A stretch of 64,000 nucleotides of DNA, from positions 4,588,001 to 4,652,000 of the forward strand of contig CM038468.1 in NCBI GenBank assembly GCA_021464415.1, in the 5' to 3' direction. A program made the position numbers and the translations under genes. The stretch comes from Lonicera japonica. Its lineage: Eukaryota > Streptophyta > Magnoliopsida > Dipsacales > Caprifoliaceae. Below, one piece after another: positions 11,916-22,049 of the stretch; within the stretch, counting starts at the first letter, position 1; every line of letters starts with the position of its first letter. The notes beneath the pieces are model-generated. The model was not told where the DNA came from, did not search any database, and worked only from the letters and a program-made list of their open reading frames with translations.

Positions 11916-12078
11916 GCATAACATGTATAGATAAGAACTACGTAAACCTGAGCCCCAACTCGAATTGTGTTTAAGAAAAATCAAAAAGGGGGAACGTAGG
12001 CAACCTGAAAGTGACTTCAGGCCCGGTTTAAACTTTGTAAAGAAATTTATTTTCCATAAAGCAGTCCTTCATATATTA
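11916..12078 (+). other. Spacer after Tat integrase
   Basis: Non-coding spacer holding a short purine-rich stretch (AAAAAGGGGGAACG near 11984). No gene recognised. It separates the sense pol gene from the convergent antisense PMD gene. Confidence 0.5.
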
Positions 12079-13389
12079 TTAAGGTGGTTCAGAACAAAGA
12101 AAGTTACAAAGGAAATACAACATACAAAAGAAACTAATCCCTAGGGGTTGGCCACACTGGGTCCTCAGTGGCCAAATCAATACGAGCCTCATCCAGAATC
12201 TGGTACGCAAAGAAAATGTTATCCTATGTAGGCTCAGAATCCATGAATCGGAACCACTCCATTTGAAAAGGGTCATCAATCAGCTCTCCTTCCAGAGATT
12301 GCCAGCAAGAGCGGATAATGTCAGCCCGAAGGGGCCTAGAAATATCAAAACAGGCATAGTTGAACTGTCGAGTCAGCCGAGCACGCCACATCCTCTCTAC
12401 GAATAGAGAGACATGCTGGGTCACAAATTTGGACTCAGAGGAGAAGTTGTTCAGACCGAGGGGGATGTCCTAAGGAACATTGAACTGCTGAAGAAGACGT
12501 CCTGGGAGATAAAAAGAGGTGAACCAGAGCCCACAGAGCCGAACATAGTGCTGACCCCCTGTACTAAGCACCATCGCCCTCAACTTCCACCAAGGGATAT
12601 TCCACCGTATGGCACGAAAGTTCTCTAAAAACCACACCGTCCAATCAGAGGAGGACATGGTCAAAGCACCAAAAAGAGGACGATGGAAAAAATGCGTCGG
12701 ATTATCGAGCCGAACCTCGTTGAAACCCACCGATCGGAAACGCTCCAACAACCACGTGTATAGCAAGCGAGGACTTCCCCTAAAGAAGGGTGAAGCCCCC
12801 TTTAAATATCGTCTAGACCATTCAGAGTCTCTGCAAGAACGATGGGCACTATGGACTCCCCATTCCTAGCATGGTAGATCAAGCTCAGAATAGTCGTATC
12901 AACACGGGAAGAGCCCGTCACCAGTAACATATCAGAAACAAGACAGATCAAGGCCACCGTAGTACGCCCCACGCCGTAAGAGGCTCTCTCTTCGTAACGA
13001 TGAAAGAACCTCACCATTTTATAGAGGTCAAGGAGTCCATCGGTAATAAAACCATCACAGGCCGCTTGAGGAATGGCTAACAGAGCAATCAGCATGTCTC
13101 AAGGGCCGATTTCTTCTATGGGAACTGCCATCGGGAGACGAACGTCAGAATGTAATAGCCAAGAAAACTCCTCATAGGTCGGATAGAGCTCATCAAGCCC
13201 AAAACGAAAAAGATGATCTGCAGGGCTCCAGAAATGCAAAGCGCCTAACAAAAAGGAAAAATCTATAGGACGATGGCACCAGCCCGCTAAAGGACTGAAT
13301 GCACCAAAGTTCAAGCCATTTTCAGAAGATATCAGAGCATCTCGGGCTTCAACATAAGAAAAATCAGAATTTGTGCGATAAGAAGACAT
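12079..13389 (-). pseudogene. Antisense plant mobile domain (PMD) gene A, broken
   Basis: A minus-strand coding remnant starting at Met 13389. The opening 96 codons contain the pattern hydrophobic-FW-x4-H-x-F-x-F then a block ending EEFSWLL. This resembles the PMD (aminotransferase-like) fold shared by MAIN-like proteins and captured in several transposons. A TGA at 13099-13101 is followed by the same frame (DMLIALLAIPQ). A frameshift then lies between about 12767 and 12802, after which the PMD-like block LLYTWLLERF appears. Further short frames reach 12079. PMD proteins are linked to transposon biology and silencing-related roles in plants; no function is claimed here. It lies tail-to-tail with integrase and is a probable paralogue of the gene at 13842-17588. 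Confidence 0.65.
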
Positions 13390-13460
13390 TTTGGGAAAGG
13401 TGTGGGGATGAAGGAAGGAAGATGGGTGTATTTATAGCAAAAAAGAGGGTCCTGTGCCTG

Positions 13461-13507
13461 TTTGTCGCGCGACAAACCCATGCCCAGGAGGGATTGTCGC
13501 GCGACAA
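13461..13507. promoter_or_regulatory. CGCG palindromes upstream of antisense PMD gene A
   Basis: TTTGTCGCGCGACAAA at 13461-13476 is a perfect 16-base palindrome. TTGTCGCGCGACAA recurs at 13494-13507. They lie 70-120 bases upstream of the gene A start codon. The same motif occurs upstream of gene B and in the Tat LTRs. A role as a transcription factor site is inference. Confidence 0.55.
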
Positions 13508-13559
13508 ACCCATTTTAGGTCACCCTAATTTTGTTTTTTTCTACACATGAGAGTTATTC

Positions 13560-13841
13560 TTGCCAAAAGAACCACTTTTGGGTGCATTCTTGTTCTCACT
13601 TTGTTCTTTTGCAGGAGCCCTAAGTGTCACTACGCTACAAGGTATGGCTCCTAAACTACTGGTTCATACATATATATACATATCTTTCACAGATCAGAGA
13701 ATAATAGTATGCCATCAGACACAAATAAAGATTTTCATAAATCCAATAAAAGAACAGTTTTCAAAACTAAAAATCTGTCTAAACATGTCTAAAAATAAAA
13801 ACTACATATCTGTCTAAACTAACTAAAATGCAGAAAAAAAG
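13560..13841 (-). other. Spacer between the two antisense PMD genes
   Basis: AT-rich sequence downstream of gene B and upstream of the gene A palindromes. It would hold the gene B 3' end. No gene seen. Confidence 0.5.
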
Positions 13842-16800
13842 CTAATCTATCCGTGTGCGCTTCGACACGCTCCCACTATCGCCCGAACCCTCCTCCGGCG
13901 TAGGATCAACTGCTGGGACATCCGGATGAGAAGGAACTGCTGCCTGAGAGGGCCCCGTAGACTGGACCAGTGCCGTAGGGTGGATCACCGAAGACCTGGA
14001 TCGCCTAGAGGTCCGACTGGTACTCCTCCGAGACTCCGTCCTAGCACGAGAGGAAGACAAAGGGTCATCCGCCCTTAGGGAAACATCAATCGCCCTCTGA
14101 TAGTCACGCATGTAAGCCGTAGGGTCTCGACCAACATACTAAAGCAGGTTCCAGCTATATAGATACTGGGAGTGCCAAGCCCTCAGATCCGCTACACGCA
14201 CGCTCACCCGCTGCAAAAAGAGAAAAGAAAGAATCAGCATAATAAAGATAGATGAACATGGATATGAAGGGATACTAAAGAAAGATGAAACGTATACGTC
14301 ATCATCAGAACGACCACCCAAATAATCAAATGTATCCTCAGGAAGAGGATACTCAGGCACCGTATATCGACGGAGACCGGCGCCAATATAAGATATATCC
14401 TGAAGAAGTGGCGGCAGGTCTATCGGATGAATAGACGAACCCGTCGGAGTAGCAACGGAAGTGGACCCACCCTCCTCACGGATCAGAAACAAGGGAGGCC
14501 TAGAAGAAGAACCCCCGAGACCTGGAGATCGGGCGAGAGGGCCCATAGCAGTCAGCAGAAGAGGGGTCAGCGCGGCATATGTACGAACACCCGGAGGATC
14601 CACCATGGCCGTCGCTCTCAGAGGCGGGACCCCACTAGAAAGAGTAGCTGCCGCAGCAGGAGGGGTCAGCCCGAACTGCTCATAGTCGACCCCGAAGTCC
14701 GCAGGCTCCCAGGATCGCTTCGAAAGGTCTGCCGCCCCTCTCTCAGCGGCCTCCGCAGCATTAAAAACTAACCCAGAAGATACCGATGGACCGGTGGGAA
14801 ACTCGAAACCCTCGACTGGCTGCTCCTCTCTAGGCATCGTCTGAGGAGGCTGCTCAGGAACAGCCGCTGCTCCACCTCCCCCACCGCCCTCAGGCCTATC
14901 ATTACCTCCCTCAGGCCTATCATCGCCTCCCTCAGCACCAGCAGGGACATCCCTCTCTCCCTCAGGGTCGTCATAATCGGAATCCAAGATGTTGTCCCTC
15001 TGGTCAGGGACAGGCGGCAGCTGACCGGGAATTGTCCGGGACAAATGGGCCTGTCCTCGTATATAGTTGGGATCGCCTCCCAACGCCCGGTACCTCTCAT
15101 AAAAGACCCGTCCCCAAGTCCCCTTCGGCTCCCTCATCAAGTTACGGGCGGCGAAGACAGCATAATCTCCCTCCTCGGTGAATGTCTGAAAATCAAGCCC
15201 GTCAACCAACGCCTGCACCATCACCGGGTCGATCTCGCCCGTCCGCCTCATCAGAACTGGCGGGAATAAAGGAACTCTAGGCCACTGGGCCGGTGTATGC
15301 TGGTGAATAACTCTCTCGCCCAAGTAGAAATGGAGGCCATACTCATCCCTGATGAGCCACCTGGTCCTCGAGGCAGTCAGAGCGCGGCCATATCCGAAAT
15401 GGGGACCCAGATCACCCCAGGGGGCCCACTCAATCTACAAAGAGAACAAAATTTTTATTTTCAAATTTTTATATTCTGTTTATAATTGATTTAATAAAAG
15501 AGAAAGAATACTAAGATATTTACCTGCTCTTCCAATAGGTCGTGGACAGCAGCAGCTCCGGTCTCTCGAGTCCGGTATACATAGGGAGTCCTGTAGTTCC
15601 CCGCGATGAATCGGTGGAGAAAGGGAAACTGGTCCTCGTTCTTGACGAGGAGATCCACCTGGGCGCGAGCCTGACGGGTATACGCCACGAACCAACTCTG
15701 AAGAGGAAACACAAAGAATGTCAGCAACAAACAGCAAATAAAAATGCAAAAACCAAGAACACATATAAGGAACAAAAGTGTATACCTCCCACAACAAAGA
15801 AAAGCCCTTGAGGTTCAGGGCTAAGTGACGAGAAACCTGATCCATAGCGTCATATAGAACAGCCAGAATGAAACCGCCCCAATCGTAGTCGAACATGATG
15901 CTAAAATCCCGAAGGTAGGCCAGCCACCAGAGATGGGCCGTGTCCCCCCCACGGGCCTCGAACAGATCATGGAGCATCAGTAGAAGAAGGACGCGGGCAT
16001 ACTGGCGCGCCTTCTGATGGGTCATCGGCACCCCCGAAGCAACTAATCGAGCTCTCTCTGTGGCTAGCCGAGTAACCAAGACAGCCCGAGAAATTGTATC
16101 ACCGAAACTCCGTCGCTCCGGGAACCATCCTAAGGCACCAACAATGCCCTCTGCTGTCAGACGCAAAGGGACATCGATCTGTATAGGGACCCCCCTGAAG
16201 GAATCCCGGTCAAAGCAAACAAATCGAGGGGGGTCATCGTCATCTCCCCCCAGCTCTAGTGGAAGGTGTGAGTGGTGTCCCACCAGTGACAAGCCAGAGC
16301 CGACACCAACACGGCCGCCCTAGATACCCGCTCCGGGAGGGCGTCGAAGAGAAAGCCGAAAGGAGTCGCAAGAACCAACTCCTGGACAGGGACAGGTGCC
16401 TGTCGCCACTCTAGAGAAATAGTGTTGGGAGAGCCCCAACCTCGGCCGACCCACTACAGACAACAAAGAGTGATGTATATATAAGTATAGGGGTATAGGG
16501 GTAAATTATGAAATTTTCCAAACCTGAGGGTATTTTGGTGTAATTATGAGAGATATAGGGTTATAGGGGTAAAATATATAATTTTCCAAACCTGAGGGTA
16601 TTTTGGTGTAATTATGAGAGATATAGGGTTATAGGGATAAAATATGTAATTTTCCAAACCTGAGGGTATTTTGGTGTAATTATGAGAGATATAGGGTTAT
16701 AGGGGTACAATATGTAATTTTCCAAACCTAAGGGTATTTTGGTGTAATTATGAGAGATACAAGGTTATGGGGGTAAATTATGTAATTTTCCAAACTTGAG

Positions 16801-17588
16801 GGTATTTTGGTGTAATTTTGAGAGATATAGGGGTATAGGGGTAAATTATGTAATTTTCCAAACTTGAGGGTATTTTGGTGTAATTATGAGAGATATAGGG
16901 GTAAATTATGTAATTTTCCAAACCTGAGGGTATTTTGGTGTAATTATGAGAGATATAGGGTTATAAGGGTAAAATATGTAATTTTCCAAACCTGAGGGTA
17001 TTTTGGTGTAATTATGAGAGATATAGGGTTATAAGGGTAAATTATGTAATTTTCCAAACCTGAGGGTATTTTGGTGTAATTATGAGAGATATAGGGTTAT
17101 AAAGGTAAATTATGTAAATTTTCCAAAACCTGAGGGTATTTTAGTGTAATTATGAGAGATATAGGGTTATAAGGGTACATTATGTAGTTTTCTAAAAACC
17201 TAAGGGGTATCAAAGGTAAAAGTATGTGTTCGCTAAATCGGACGTTATTTCTAGGAAGACATGCATACTAACATTGTTTAAAATACATGCAGGAAACGAC
17301 ATAAAATAATAGAACGAATAAATACACGATAAGAAGACATACCAGAGACCGTCGACGGATCTCGTGAGAAACTGGCTCCATCAAGAGCCAAGGAACGTCC
17401 GGAACTGGAGCAGCCCGGGTGACGTCTCGGTAGACCACCGCCCAACCGCGGTCCACCCCATCCTCACCGTACCAATCAAGGTCCTCCCAGTCGTCATGAT
17501 GAGGACTACAACGGAGAATGCCCTGAGCATCGGTAAAAGTGACCTCCTCCTGGTCACCCTCGAGTCGATCCGGCTGCGCGGGATCCAT
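13842..17588 (-). pseudogene. Antisense plant mobile domain (PMD) gene B, five exons, broken
   Basis: Exons read from conserved GT/AG borders are 17343-17588, 15786-16453, 15524-15697, 14298-15434 and 13842-14210. Exon 1 begins MDPAQPDRL. Exon 2 carries the PMD signature: CHWWDTTHTFH, then in frame WGEMTMTPLDLFALTGIP. Exons 3-4 continue the domain (AYTRQARAQVDLL, DLGPHFGYGRALTASR). Exons 4-5 end in a low-complexity Gly/Pro/Ser/Arg tail with a basic finish (SKRTRID). Lesions are TAG at 16256-16258 inside the signature, a one-base loss near 16196-16204, and TAG at 14139-14141 in exon 5. Intron 4 is 87 bp and open in frame. Intron 1 holds a 68-bp tandem array. It lies antisense within the 3' half of a Tat element, a placement known for extra Tat reading frames. 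Confidence 0.75.
16490..17200. repeat. Tandem array, unit about 68 bp, in intron 1 of PMD gene B
   Basis: About ten head-to-tail copies, each containing ATTTTCCAAACCTGAGGG and ATTATGAGAGATATAGGG. Copies begin at 16513, 16581 and 16649, giving a 68-bp period, with some shortened or lengthened units. Copies vary at scattered positions. This is AT-rich and non-coding on both strands. Confidence 0.9.
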
Positions 17589-17740
17589 CTGTGTATATGA
17601 AAGTGGTGAGAAAGTCGAAAGAAATCAGAAAAGCGACAGGGCTTCCGCGCTTGAGAGAAGAGAGAAAGAAAGCTAGAGAGAAAGAGAAAGGAGAAAATGA
17701 GGTGGAATGAGCTCAGCAAGGGGTTTATATAGTGAATCTG

Positions 17741-17807
17741 TTTGTCGCGCGACAAATGGGTACATTGTCGCGCGACAAAGAGCCCAAGACCGAAGTGTCG
17801 AGCGACA
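17741..17807. promoter_or_regulatory. CGCG palindromes upstream of antisense PMD gene B
   Basis: TTTGTCGCGCGACAAA at 17741-17756 and TTGTCGCGCGACAA at 17765-17778 are followed by a variant TGTCGAGCGACA at 17796-17807. They sit about 150-220 bases upstream of the gene B start at 17588. Spacing and sequence parallel the pair upstream of gene A. A TATA-like stretch (TTTATATAG) lies at about 17724-17732. Confidence 0.55.
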
Positions 17808-17809
17808 AT

Positions 17810-18639
17810 CACCTCTCTTCCCTGATTTTTTGACCTTTGTCTCATTTTTATCTCATGCAAGGGTACTTCAGAGAAGTAGTTTTCGAAAAATTTGCTAAAA
17901 ACCCAGGATAAGAATTCGAGGAGAAGACTTCCAAATCATCTCTCCGAAAAATGCGAGAACAAAATACCACGGCTAAAAGTAATCTCTGATCTCCCAAAAA
18001 GACCGAAACCATCAATAAGAAAAGAGCAGAATATCAAGATAAGACGGGAATAGAAAAAATTGAAAGAGTAAAAAAGAGAAAAGAACCCGCATGAGCGCCC
18101 GGAGCAAGCGAGGGAAACAGAAATGTAGAGTGACAGGGAGAGCCACACCAAAAGTGACAGCTAGGCCAAAACCGGCTCAGGGCTTCGTTTTGGGTGAGTA
18201 AGGCTCCTGATCACGACAAAGGGATAAAAAGACTCTTGGCCAAAAAACAGAGAAGGCCAGGAAAAGTCTTTCCCAAAAGAGGGAGAAATAAGGGTATCGA
18301 AAAACAGAATACGATGTGGGCCCACCAAAAGAGAAACTAAAGAAGAGAACAGAGATCAGAGATTGAACTTTCAAACAAATTTTCTTTTCAGCACGATACA
18401 GAAGAGATGGTTTGGAAAAACCTCAAAATCATCACTCTGCGGAGAGCAAGAGAAATCCGAAAACTGCTTTCTGAGAGAAGTATCTTCGCTCGAGGAAAAC
18501 ATGAGAGTAAAGTTCAGAAAGATACAGGGAAACGGACATCTGGATAAAGATTAGACCTCGAGAAGCTCTTTTCACCCTCACGACAAATTTCTCTCCCTCA
18601 CTCTAGTAGTCTAAGAGAGAGAACAATCAAAATCACCGG
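17810..18639. other. Tat 3' untranslated region, no gene seen
   Basis: Purine-rich non-coding stretch between the antisense promoter and the minisatellite. Short open frames here lack codon-like bias or any motif I recognise. Confidence 0.5.
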
Positions 18640-18960
18640 AATACAACACAAGCCCTCGCCAGAGGCAAAAACACAAACACAAGCCCTCGCCAGAGGCAAA
18701 TATACTCACAAAGCCCTCCCAGATGCAATTTTCTTTCTTCTTACAGATCAAAAGCTCTCCCAGAGAGGCACATGGTAGTCCTCCCACCTGAGGCGAAGCC
18801 CTCCCAGAGAGGCACATGGTAGTCCTCCTACCTGAGGCGAAGCCCTCCCAGAGAGGCACATGGTAGTGGAGCAAATGAAAGTCCTCGAAAGAGGCAATGA
18901 GGTAACACAAGCCCTCTCCGAAGGTAAAACCAAACACAAGCCCTCTCCGGAGGCACTCAT
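18640..18960 (+). repeat. Minisatellite in Tat 3' untranslated region
   Basis: Repeated motif AGCCCTC(G/C)CCAGAG-GGC with two unit types. The shorter (AAGCCCTCGCCAGAGGCAAA) lies near 18650-18700. A unit of about 42 bp built on CCCAGAGAGGCACATGGTAG is repeated about three times at 18750-18870. Variants of the short motif reappear at 18905-18955. Such 3' arrays next to the LTR are a reported source of satellites in Tat/Ogre elements. Confidence 0.8.
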
Positions 18961-19072
18961 AAGCACTTTTTGCATACGCACACTTTCTTAGAGTTCCTGC
19001 GGGAGCCATGGATCATGGTCTCTTCCAGTCGCCTCAAATCCTTGCAAGCAAGGAGCTTGAGTCGAGAGGGTC

Positions 19073-20677
19073 TGTAGACACCCCGATCCGTGACCCCCGC
19101 AAGAACCCTAACGACCTTCGAGAACTACTGTTTTTGGAGTCCGGGACCCACCCGAGTACCCGAAACTACCCCAAAGGGGTTTGTTGGGCGACAAACCTAT
19201 TTTTAAGTGGGATTGTCGCACGACATATCACTGGTATGTCGTGCGACAATCACTCCTTTGTCGCACGACAGATCCCTCTGAACCCGACCAACCACTTTCT
19301 GACACATCACAGTGTCAGAACCTATCACTTCAGCCGTTTGTCGTGCGATAAATAGATATGTCGCGCGACAAACAAGCACAATGAAATAGATATGTCGCGC
19401 GACAAACAAGCACAATGAAATAGATATGTCGCGCGACAAATAGAGATGTTGCGCGACACTTGCCCTTTTTGGGGGAATGTCGCGCGACAAACCCTCCTAA
19501 GCACTATAAATAGGCCAACACCCCAAGGGTTCAAAGGACAATAACTTGAATATGAGAATTCTGGAGTTTTAGGTCTGATTGTATTATCAAGCATTTTCTA
19601 TTATCATTTTATTTCTGAAGAATTATTGAATCTATTCTCGACACTCGACGTGTCCCGTCTCTAGAATCGATTTCTCAGAAATATTTGAAGAAAGAGAAGA
19701 TTATTATCGCCGAAGATCTCTCTGTCATATTATATTTTCTTTCTTATTATTATTCTCGTCGGGAAGGTAAAGAAAGTCTCTTATAGTATTTAACATTGAA
19801 TATATGTGTACTTGTTTTACTTCCGTTATTCTGTCCACGTTTTATTTGAATAAACTTATTGCCAAGTTACAAATAGTCTATCGTTTTCAAGACCCTGATA
19901 AAAACATTTGCAAAACCAGAACGTAAGTATATTATCAACCGAATAAATTTTGTTTTCAAAATACGGACTGATAAAACTTACTTAGGAATTAAAAATCCGG
20001 TATATCCTATCTGTTTCATAGATTGTGATACGGCTGGTGAAACTCCCCTCAAGAGTTCTAATTCCATATAGAATCAGTTTCGACACAAGATCCGAACTTT
20101 TCTAAAATAATCAAAACACGAGAAAACCGTCATTATCTGAGAAAATAATACGGGAAACTCTTTCTTAAATAAAAGGTTTTTGTCATTAGTGTTTACCTCT
20201 TTTAAACAAAAATATCGGATCTCGAAACACAAAGGTTTTCATCCCTTTTTTTCGTTTCCCAAAATTAGGGTTTTTTCATTTAGGGAAATAGTAGACTATC
20301 AGTAAAAGCATCCAAGTTTTTCAACATAAAATAAACATATAAAAGACCACTAGAGACCGAAAGGGCGGAATGGGTGCTTAACACCTTCCCAAACCATAAT
20401 ATAGTTTCCGAACCCTATAGAATCCTAGTTTCGCAGACAAATGTGTAAAGAAAGGCTTGTCTATAGCCTTTTCCTCTTACACAATCCTTTTTGTTCGTTT
20501 TCTTGTAAAACGTACTGGCGACTCTGAACGAACCCTTTTGCATCTAGAAATAGAATATAGGGACACCGGATATAAATCACACACTCTAGCAAATGGAACG
20601 ACGGAATCCGTTCTGACGTTTCAGACGCCCATCCAAACGGGGACGAGACCCGGGGGTTGCATTTGCGAATTCTCACA
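19073..20677 (+). repeat. Tat 3' LTR (1,605 bp)
   Basis: Starts TGTAGACACCCC, ends GCGAATTCTCACA. It closely matches the inverted LTR at 42668-44208, which lies next to a primer-binding site. The left part (U3) holds many CGCG palindromes and a TATA-like CTATAAATAG near 19503. The flanks GGGTC and CGAGG differ. That fits a 3' LTR whose left flank is internal element sequence and rules against a solo LTR. Confidence 0.88.
19180..19492. repeat. Cluster of about ten TGTCGCGCGACA-type palindromes in LTR U3
   Basis: Copies lie near 19181, 19213, 19230, 19257, 19337, 19358, 19391, 19427, 19447 and 19477, with core variants CGCG, CGCA/TGCG and TGGGCG. A 33-bp unit (palindrome plus CAAGCACAATGAAATAGAT) is repeated in tandem at about 19355-19440. 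The cluster ends just upstream of the TATA-like box, consistent with a promoter-proximal element array. Confidence 0.8.
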
Positions 20678-21290
20678 CGAGGGCACGGTAAGTTTATTAT
20701 TTATTAATTCATTACATTTATTTCTAGTTATTTGTAATAAGAAATTCGATCCTTAGGCTTAATTATTTGTAATAAGAAATTCATTAATTATATTTATTGC
20801 TATTTGCAGTCACGGGTTCAGCAGGCGAGCGACGAGGCAGTTGCCTCGTTAATGGAAAGTATGCCTCCGATCGAGGATACATCGGATGGCACCTCGCCAG
20901 CCTCAGTCACAGCTCCTCCGAGACTCTCTGTTGATGTAGAGATCGGGCTTATGGAGAGGGTGGTCGGTCCTTCGAGAGGGACCAGGGTTCCCGGCTTAGG
21001 CAGCGGCGTCGCCAAGCAGCCAAGGACGAGAGGACCATCACGGCCGGAGCCCCGAAATGCCACGATTGAGGAGGAGTTTGCCAGACTTAGGGCAAATCAA
21101 AAGGAACTGGAGGAGCGTCTTCAATAGGAAAGACGGGATCAGCAAGAGCGCGAGAGGCAGCTCAAGAGGGAGCGGCAGGATCAAGATAGGGAGCGGCTGG
21201 AGTTTGAAGCGAGGGTACAGGCCCAGCTTGCAGAAATGGCGAGGCGCGCAGATGAATATGAGGGCTCCACCATCCGATGGCTCCAATGCA
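20678..21290 (+). pseudogene. C-terminal exons of a CACTA-encoded protein
   Basis: An exon remnant ends HEGT at 20687, followed by an intron with GTAAGT at 20688 and TTGCAG ending at 20809. The next exon opens SRVQQASDEAVASL and continues to about 21290. This THEGT-then-SRxxxAS arrangement is familiar from proteins annotated as plant Ptta/En/Spm transposase family. A TAG at 21125-21127 interrupts a strongly charged coiled-coil tail rich in Arg, Glu and Gln. Its 5' part is cut off by the Tat insertion. Confidence 0.65.
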
Positions 21291-21619
21291 TGATAGTTTT
21301 AGGTTTATTTTCTTATTGATCAATTTTATATTATTATAAAGTTTTTAAAACTATTTTGTAGGACATTGCTGTAATTTATAAACGTTTTGAACATTTAATT
21401 GAATTCTTAGATATTTGAATGATTGAATACTTAGATATTTGAATAACTAAATGCTCGGATATTTGAATAATTGAATATTTTGATATTTGAATGAAAGAAA
21501 AATATGAACGATTGGGCAGGATGTTTGAATGAATGAAATTGGTTTGTAATGCAGGTTATTTGTATAGAAGTGCACGTGTGGGGTGCACACAGAAACAGGC
21601 AATTTCTGTAATTATTTTA

Positions 21620-22049
21620 ATTCACTTAGGCGACATAATTATTTTACTTACGTCGCCCAAAGTCCAGTCAAAAGTCAACTCTGCACTGATTTTAGGAGTT
21701 GTAATTAAATAAGTACGCCGCCCAAGTAAAAAACCTGGGCGACGTACTTATTTAACTACGTCGCCTAAGGTAAGAGAAGAGTTGACTTTGACTAGACTTT
21801 AGGCGACGTAGTCAAACAAGTACGTCGCCTAAGTAAGAGACATAGGCGACGTAGCTAAATGATTACGTCGCCTAAAGTCTAGTCAAAGTCAACTCTGCTT
21901 AGACCACACAGGCGACGTATGTATTTCTACGTCGCCTTGGATTTCTCTTAGGCGACGTAATTATTTGTTTACGTCGCCCATTACCTAGGGCAACATAGCT
22001 TAGGCGACGTACCTTAGGCGACGTATCCTACGTCGCCCATTACCTAGTG
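21620..22049. repeat. CACTA subterminal repeats
   Basis: About twenty copies of the decamer AGGCGACGTA or its complement TACGTCGCC(T/C) in both orientations, often as inverted pairs. The density rises toward the TAGTG terminus. In CACTA elements such repeats bind the element-encoded DNA-binding protein. Confidence 0.85.

Larger units (their letters stand above)
1..20677 (+). mobile_element. Tat-lineage Ty3/gypsy LTR retrotransposon, 5' part outside window
   Basis: A single very long element is inferred from the order of its parts. These are RNase H end and integrase (3-829, then 11309-11915), two antisense PMD genes (12079-17588), tandem repeats (18640-18960) and a 3' LTR (19073-20677). It is interrupted by an Athila insertion at 830-11308. 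Extra antisense reading frames between integrase and 3' LTR, and tandem repeats in the 3' untranslated region, are known traits of the Tat/Ogre group. The LTR is about 1.6 kb, begins TGTAGACACCCC and ends TTCTCACA. A second copy with the same LTR and a primer-binding site lies at 42649-44208. The base after the LTR continues a CACTA reading frame, so the element probably landed in that transposon. The 5' LTR and left target duplication cannot be seen. Confidence 0.8.
20678..22049 (+). mobile_element. CACTA (En/Spm) transposon, 3' end fragment
   Basis: The right terminus ends CCTAGTG at 22043-22049, the inverse of the CACTA signature. It is preceded by a dense subterminal repeat region (21620-22040) and by a coding remnant (20678-21290). 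The left end must lie beyond the window because a Tat element is inserted at 20677/20678. The three bases after the end are ATT, the candidate target duplication. Direct contact with mitochondrial-type sequence at 22050 suggests the transposon inserted into the NUMT. Confidence 0.8.

Noticed and set aside
14427..14771. Sense-strand frames of 74-114 codons across PMD gene B
   Set aside because: They are shadows of the antisense exon, rich in Arg/Pro/Ser from its GC-rich codons.
13461..19492. CRISPR-like array of spaced palindromes
   Set aside because: Spacing is irregular, repeats are short, and the setting is a plant LTR; there is no link to prokaryotic CRISPR.
19073..20677. Solo LTR interpretation for this copy
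   Set aside because: Flanking pentamers (GGGTC, CGAGG) do not match, and Tat 3' untranslated sequence with a minisatellite lies directly to the left.
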